A stretch of 64,000 nt of DNA from Myotis daubentonii (lineage: Eukaryota; Chordata; Mammalia; Chiroptera; Vespertilionidae), in contig NC_081842.1 of the NCBI RefSeq assembly GCF_963259705.1, positions 92,246,433 to 92,310,432 of the forward strand. Direction: 5' to 3'. The number at the start of each line of letters is the position of its first letter. Position 1 is the first letter of the stretch. Positions 59,582 to 64,000 of the stretch are shown here, one piece after another. The translations under genes and the position numbers were made by a program. The notes beneath the pieces are model-generated. The model ran no database searches. It saw only the letters and a program-made list of their open reading frames with translations, and was not told where the DNA came from.

Positions 59582-59815
59582 CCCTGGGTAATTTGGCTCA
59601 GTGGATAGAGAGTTGGCCCCCAGACTGAAGGGTTGCAGTTGCAAGTTCAATTCTGGTCAAGGGCATGCACCTAGGTTGCAGGATCAATCCCAGGCCCCAG
59701 CTGGGGATGCATGCAGGAGGCAATCAATCAATGTGTCCCTCTCATATTGATGTTTCACTCTCTCTGTCTCTCCCCTTCCCTTCCAGTCTCTCTAAAAATC
59801 AATGGAAAGTATCTT
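59582..59815 (+). mobile_element. Ves SINE
   Basis: Plus-strand head (TTGGCTCAGTGGATAGAGAG), B-box-like CAAGTTCAATTCTGG, CT-rich block and tail. It has a short extra insertion (CCCAGGCCCCAGCTGGGGAT) near 59690. No clear duplication found. Confidence 0.82.
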
Positions 59816-59991
59816 CAGGTGTGGATTAACAAAAAGCAAACAAACAATAATAATAACAATAATTCTTACAATCTATGAACTTGGTGTATTATTCTTATTT
59901 GCTTCTTCTTCAATTTCTTTTATCAATGTCTTATAGTTTTCAGTGTACAGATATTTCACCTCCTCAGTTCAATTTATTCCTTATTATTTTA

Positions 59992-60212
59992 CTAGAGGCC
60001 CGGTGCACAAAATTGTGCATGGGTAGGGTCCCTAGGCCCAGCTGATTGAGGTCTTCTGGCTGCCCACCAGGGCCTTCTTTTTTCCACACCACCCGCTGGT
60101 GATCAGCACATGTCATAGCGAGCAATTGGACACCTGGTCTACTGGTCAAACTCCTGGTCTTTGGATGAAATACCCAAGGGGACACTTTGCATATTAGCTT
60201 TTTATATAGAGA
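59992..60212 (-). mobile_element. Helitron array, element III
   Basis: CTAG at 59992-59995 after A; the 5' end on the minus strand (TCTCTATATAAAAAGC, near 60212) abuts the 3' end of the next Helitron. Similar to the Helitron at 54242-54458. Confidence 0.85.
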
Positions 60213-60680
60213 GAATAGAGACCCGGTGCACAAAAATTTGTGCACTCGTGGGGGGGGGGGTCCCTCAGCCTGACCAATGCCCTCTTGCAGTCTGGGACCC
60301 CTCAAAGGATGTCCACCTGCTGGTTTAGGCCCGCTCCCTGGGGAATCAGGCCCAAGCTGTCAGTCAGACATCCCTCTGGCAGCCCAGCAGCCCTCGTGGG
60401 ATGTCTACTTGCCAGCAGGGAGCAGACCTAAGCTGCAGTCGGACATCCTTAGTGTTGCTGAGGAGGCAGGAGAAGCTCCCGCCATCACCGCTGTGCTGGC
60501 AGCCATCAGCCTGGCTTGTGGCTGAGCAGAGCTCCCCCTGTGGGAGTGTACTGACCACTAGGGGGCAGCTCCTGCATTGATCATCTGCCCCCTGGTGGTC
60601 AGTGTGTGTCATAGTGACCAGTCATTCCCAGTCGTTCTGCTGTTAGGTTCAATTTGCATATTACCCTTTCATTATATAGA
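60213..60680 (-). mobile_element. Helitron array, element II (composite copy 3, unit II)
   Basis: The 3' end is the hairpin GTGCACAAAAATTTGTGCAC near 60226, with CTAT in place of CTAG at the join to element III. The 5' end TTCTATATAATGAAAGGG lies at 60680. Closely similar to 21441-21911 and 45912-46372. Confidence 0.88.
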
Positions 60681-61145
60681 ATAGAGGCCTGGTGCACGGG
60701 TGGGGACTGACTAGATTGCCCTGAAGGGTGTCCTGGATCAGGGTGGGGGGCCCGCTGGGCTGCCTGGCCAGCCTGGGTGAGGGGCTGATGGCTGTTTTCA
60801 GACTGACCAAGCCCCCTGGTGACCGAAGCTCCCAGCCTTTCCTTTTTTTATTTTTTTTATCCTCTCCAGCTCTGTGGCCATGGTGACTGGAAGCAGGTAT
60901 TTGGGGTTTCTTTACCTTCTGTAATTGAAACTTTGTTGCCTTGAGAGGAGGCAGCCGCCGCTGGGAAGCTTGGCTTCTTCCATCGCTGGGGCAACAAGCC
61001 TCGTACTTGCTCTATCTCTGTGGCTGCTGGCCACCATCTTGGTTGGGTTAATTTACATATAGTCACTCTGATTGGCTGGTGGGCATGGATTAGGGGTGTA
61101 GAGAAGGTACAGTCAATTTGCATGTTTGTCTATTATTAGATAAGG
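60681..61145 (-). mobile_element. Helitron array, element I (composite copy 3, unit I)
   Basis: The 3' end GGCCTCTAT joins element II at 60680/60681. The 5' end is near 61145 (minus-strand CCTTATCTAATAATAGAC, the usual TC changed to CC). Only one of the CAGCCCCTCACCCAGG units is present, so it is shorter than copies 1 and 2. Confidence 0.87.
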
Positions 61146-61188
61146 TTATTTTTGATACTATTGGAAATGGTTTTCTTTAAGTATTTTT

Positions 61189-61399
61189 AAAAATATATTT
61201 TTATTGATATCGGAGAAGAAGGGAGAGGGAGAGAGAGCTAGAAACATCAATGATGAGAGAGAATCATTTATCAGCTACCTCTTGCACATCCCACACTGGG
61301 GATCAAGCCTGCAACCTGGGCATGTGCCTTGACAGGGAATGGAACAGTGACCTCCTGGTTCGTAGGTCAAAGCTCAACCACTGAGCCCTGCAGGCCAGG
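61189..61399 (-). mobile_element. Ves SINE
   Basis: Minus-strand SINE, T/A tail on the left and the head ending CCTGCAGGCCAGGC. The duplication TTTAAGTATTTTT (about 61177) against TTTGAGTATTTTT (about 61402) has one change. Confidence 0.9.
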
Positions 61400-61840
61400 C
61401 TGTTTGAGTATTTTTTTATACAGTTCATCACTAGCATATAAAAACAAAACTGATTTTTGCATATTGATTTTGTATCCTTCAACTTTACTGATTTTGCTGA
61501 TCACTTCTAACAGTTTTTTTGGTGGAGTTTTTAGGACTTTTTATGTGTAAAATCATGTTATCTGTAATCAGATTATTTAGTTTCTGCCTTTATGATTTGA
61601 ATGCATTTTATTTCTTTTTCTTGCCTAAGTACTCTATCTAGGACTTCCAATACTATGTTGAATAGAAATGGTATGAATAAGAACCTTTGTCTTGTTCCTG
61701 ATCTTGGAGAAAAAAATTTCAACTTTTCACCATGGAATATGATGCTAACTGTGGGGTTATTATATATTGCCTTTAATATGTTAAGGTAAATCCCTTCCCA
61801 ACCTAATCTGTCCAGCATTTTTATCAGAAAAGGATGTTGG

Positions 61841-62051
61841 CCAGAACTGGTTTGGCTCAGTGGATAGAGCGTCGGCCTGCAGACTGAAAGGTCCCAGGTT
61901 CGATTCTGGTCAAGAGCATGTACCTGGGTTGCGGGCACATCCCCAGTAGGAGATGTGCAGGAGGCAGCTGATCAATGTTTCTAACTCTCTATCTCTCTCC
62001 CTTCCTCTCTGTAAAAAATCAATAAAATATATTTAAAAAAAAAAAGAAAAA
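61841..62051 (+). mobile_element. Ves SINE, recent
   Basis: Plus-strand SINE with intact-looking A box (TTTGGCTCAGTGGATAGAGC) and B box (GGTTCGATTCTGG), CT-rich block and A-rich tail. An exact 15-bp duplication AGAAAAGGATGTTGG lies at 61826-61840 and 62052-62066. Confidence 0.95.
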
Positions 62052-64000
62052 AGAAAAGGATGTTGGATGTTGTCAAATTTTTTTTCTGCATCTATTTAGG
62101 TGATCACATGGTTCTTATCCTTTGGTCTGTAACCATGGATGTATTACATTTATTAATTTGCATATGTTGAGCCATCCTTGCATCTCAGGTTTTATTTCCA
62201 TTTGATCATAGTAGGCGATCCTTTCAATGTGCTTTTAAATTTGGTTTGCTAGTACTCTGTTGAGGATTTTTGTATCTATTTATCAGGAATATTGACCTTT
62301 AATTTTCTTTTCTTGCAATGTCTTTAACTGGCTTTTGTATGAGGGTAATGCTGGCCTCATAAAATGAGTCCAGGAGTTTTTTTCCTCTTCAATATTTTTG
62401 AAGTATTTGAAAAGGATGGGCATTAATTTTTTTCTACAAGTGTTGGAAAATTCACATGTGAAGCTATCTTGTCTTGAGTTTTCTTTGTTGGGATATATTT
62501 TCCATTACTGCTTTAATCTCCTTCCTTCTAATTGGCCTGTCCTTATTTTTTATTACTTCATGATTCAGTTTTGTATGTTTGTAGGGATTTTTCCATTTCT
62601 TCTACGTTGTCCCATTCTTTGGTGTATATTTTTAATAATAGTTCCTTCTAATCCTTTGTATTTTGGTGATATCAGTTGTAATGTATTTATTTCTTCTCTT
62701 TCATTTACAGTTTTATGTATTTGAGTCCTTATTTCTCTTGGTTAATCTAAAGATTTGTCAATTTTGTGTATCTTTCCAAAAAACAACTCTTAGTTTTGTT
62801 GATCATTTCTAGTTTCTATTTTATTTATCTCATCTCTAATATTTATTATGTTCTTCCTTCTGATAAGTTTGGGCTTAGTTTATTCTTTGTCTAGCTTATT
62901 GAAGTATTGAGTTGTTTATTTGTGGTCTTTACTGTTTCATAATTTAGGCATTTATTACTATAACATTTTCTCTTAGAACTGTTTTTGCTGCATCTTATAA
63001 ATTTTGGCATGTTGTGTTTCCATTTTTATTTGTTTCAAGGTATTTTTTCTTTCCCTTTTGATTCCTTTGGCCCATTACTTTCTCAGGAATGTATTGTGTA
63101 ATGATCACATTATGTGCATTTTTCCATTTTTCTCCTGATATTGATTTCTAGTTTCAGATCATTATTGTCAGAAAAGGTAGGTGATATAATTGCAGTCTTA
63201 ACTTTTTAAGATTTGTGTTTGGGCCCAATGTATGATCTATCCTGGAGAATGTTTTGTGTGCGCTTTAGAAGAATGTGCTGCTGCTGGAAGGAATGTCAGT
63301 TAGGTCTATTTGGTCTATGGTGTTATTTTAAATCTGCTCTTTATTGTTTTCCTGTCTGAATATTATCCAGAAAGTAGAAATTTAAAGTGTCTTACTTTTA
63401 TTGCTATATTTTTCTTCCTCCCATTCTGTTCTTACTTGCTTAATATATTTAGGTGCTCTGATGGTGAGTGCATATATATTGACAATTTGTATAGCCTCTT
63501 GATGATTGACCCCTTTATAATTACTTCTTTATCACTGTGATTTTCACTGACAATTTATTTTGTCTGATACAAGTATAGTAACTCCTGCTCTCTTTTAGTT
63601 ACCATTTAAGCGGAATATCTTTTTCCATGCCTTTACTTCCAGCTGATGTGTATCTTTAGCATCCAAGTGAGTTTCTGGTAGGTAGCATATTGTTGGATCC
63701 TGCTTTTAAAAAAGGTTTTTCAGCAACTCTGTGATTTGATTGTATATTTTAATCTATTTATTATTATAGCACATTGATTGGTAGAGAAATATCATTGCCC
63801 TGTTTAAGTTGTTTTTGATTTTTTTAATTCATTTCTTTGTTTCATTTTCTTTTGCTATCTTATTTTGTGATTAGTTGATTTTTTGTGTAGTGGAATACTT
63901 TTATTATTTTCTCTTGCTCTTTGGATATCTACTCTAGGTTTCTTCTTTGTGGTTGCCATGTGTTTTGCTGGGAGCCGGTCCATCCTTGCTGTTTCAAGGG

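Larger units (their letters stand above)
58330..63960 (-). mobile_element. Old L1, long antisense copy, interrupted by SINEs and Helitrons
   Basis: From the 3' end (58330-58450) leftwards in L1 terms, ORF2 can be followed on the minus strand: C-terminal region at 58680-59560, the region around the FADD motif near 61560-61720, reverse-transcriptase fingers at 62080-62500, and endonuclease-like sequence at 63000-63700. Frames are short (at most 121 codons, 61938-61573, partly over a SINE). Insertions: SINEs at about 59582-59815, 61189-61399 and 61841-62051, and a Helitron array at 59992-61145. It may continue past the window. Confidence 0.75.

Noticed and set aside
61855..61920. A tRNA gene (A and B boxes present)
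   Set aside because: It is the tRNA-derived head of a Ves SINE, with CT-rich block, A-rich tail and target duplication.

Overview
The window is mammalian, intergenic and almost entirely built from transposable elements. The diagnostic mix is: many short Helitrons of the HeliBat type (5' TC, 3' hairpin plus CTAG, inserted between A and T), tRNA-derived Ves-type SINEs, young and old LINE-1 copies, and small hAT, piggyBac and Tc1/mariner MITEs. Abundant Helitrons with Ves SINEs are known from vespertilionid bats, so I infer a vesper bat (Myotis/Eptesicus/Pipistrellus-like). No intact host gene, rRNA or tRNA gene and no CRISPR array is visible. The only host-gene trace I can name is a decayed LRRC37-like retrocopy at about 33.1-35.3 kb on the minus strand.

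Layout. 0-4 kb: a Helitron end, then an old L1 (minus) interrupted by a SINE and by a younger L1 3' end. 4-7.4 kb: microsatellites, an old repeat and an L1 3' half (plus). 7.5-8.8 kb: two Helitrons joined through a hexanucleotide microsatellite, the second carrying a GC-rich minisatellite. 9-11.9 kb: SINE, hAT MITE, small Helitron, AT-rich DNA. 11.9-21.9 kb: a nested stack in which two head-to-head Helitrons were split by a plus-strand L1, itself split by a near-full-length minus-strand L1. Target-site duplications are readable at both levels, and the inner L1 carries about 210 bp of apparent 3'-transduced DNA. 22-25.7 kb: a mosaic of direct and inverted duplications around Helitron pieces. 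26-30.6 kb: old L1 pieces and SINEs. 30.6-36 kb: unassigned sequence and the LRRC37-like pseudogene. 36-37 kb: TA microsatellites and two TA-flanked MITEs. 38.7-42.3 kb: old L1/HAL1-like DNA (plus). 42.3-46.7 kb: Helitron clusters. 48.7-49.4 kb: Helitron, piggyBac MITE and SINE packed end to end. 54-57 kb: Helitrons, old L1 and a solo LTR. 58.3-64 kb: an old L1 (minus) split by SINEs and by a three-Helitron tandem array.

The most interesting signal is a composite Helitron: two different Helitron units fused head to tail, present at three separate sites (20.8-21.9, 45.1-46.4 and 60.2-61.1 kb) with the same junction. This suggests the pair has moved as one element. I see no autonomous Helitron (Rep/helicase) and no intact L1 reading frame, so nothing here appears mobile by itself. 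Family names come from recognition, not from a search. Boundaries without target-site evidence are approximate.
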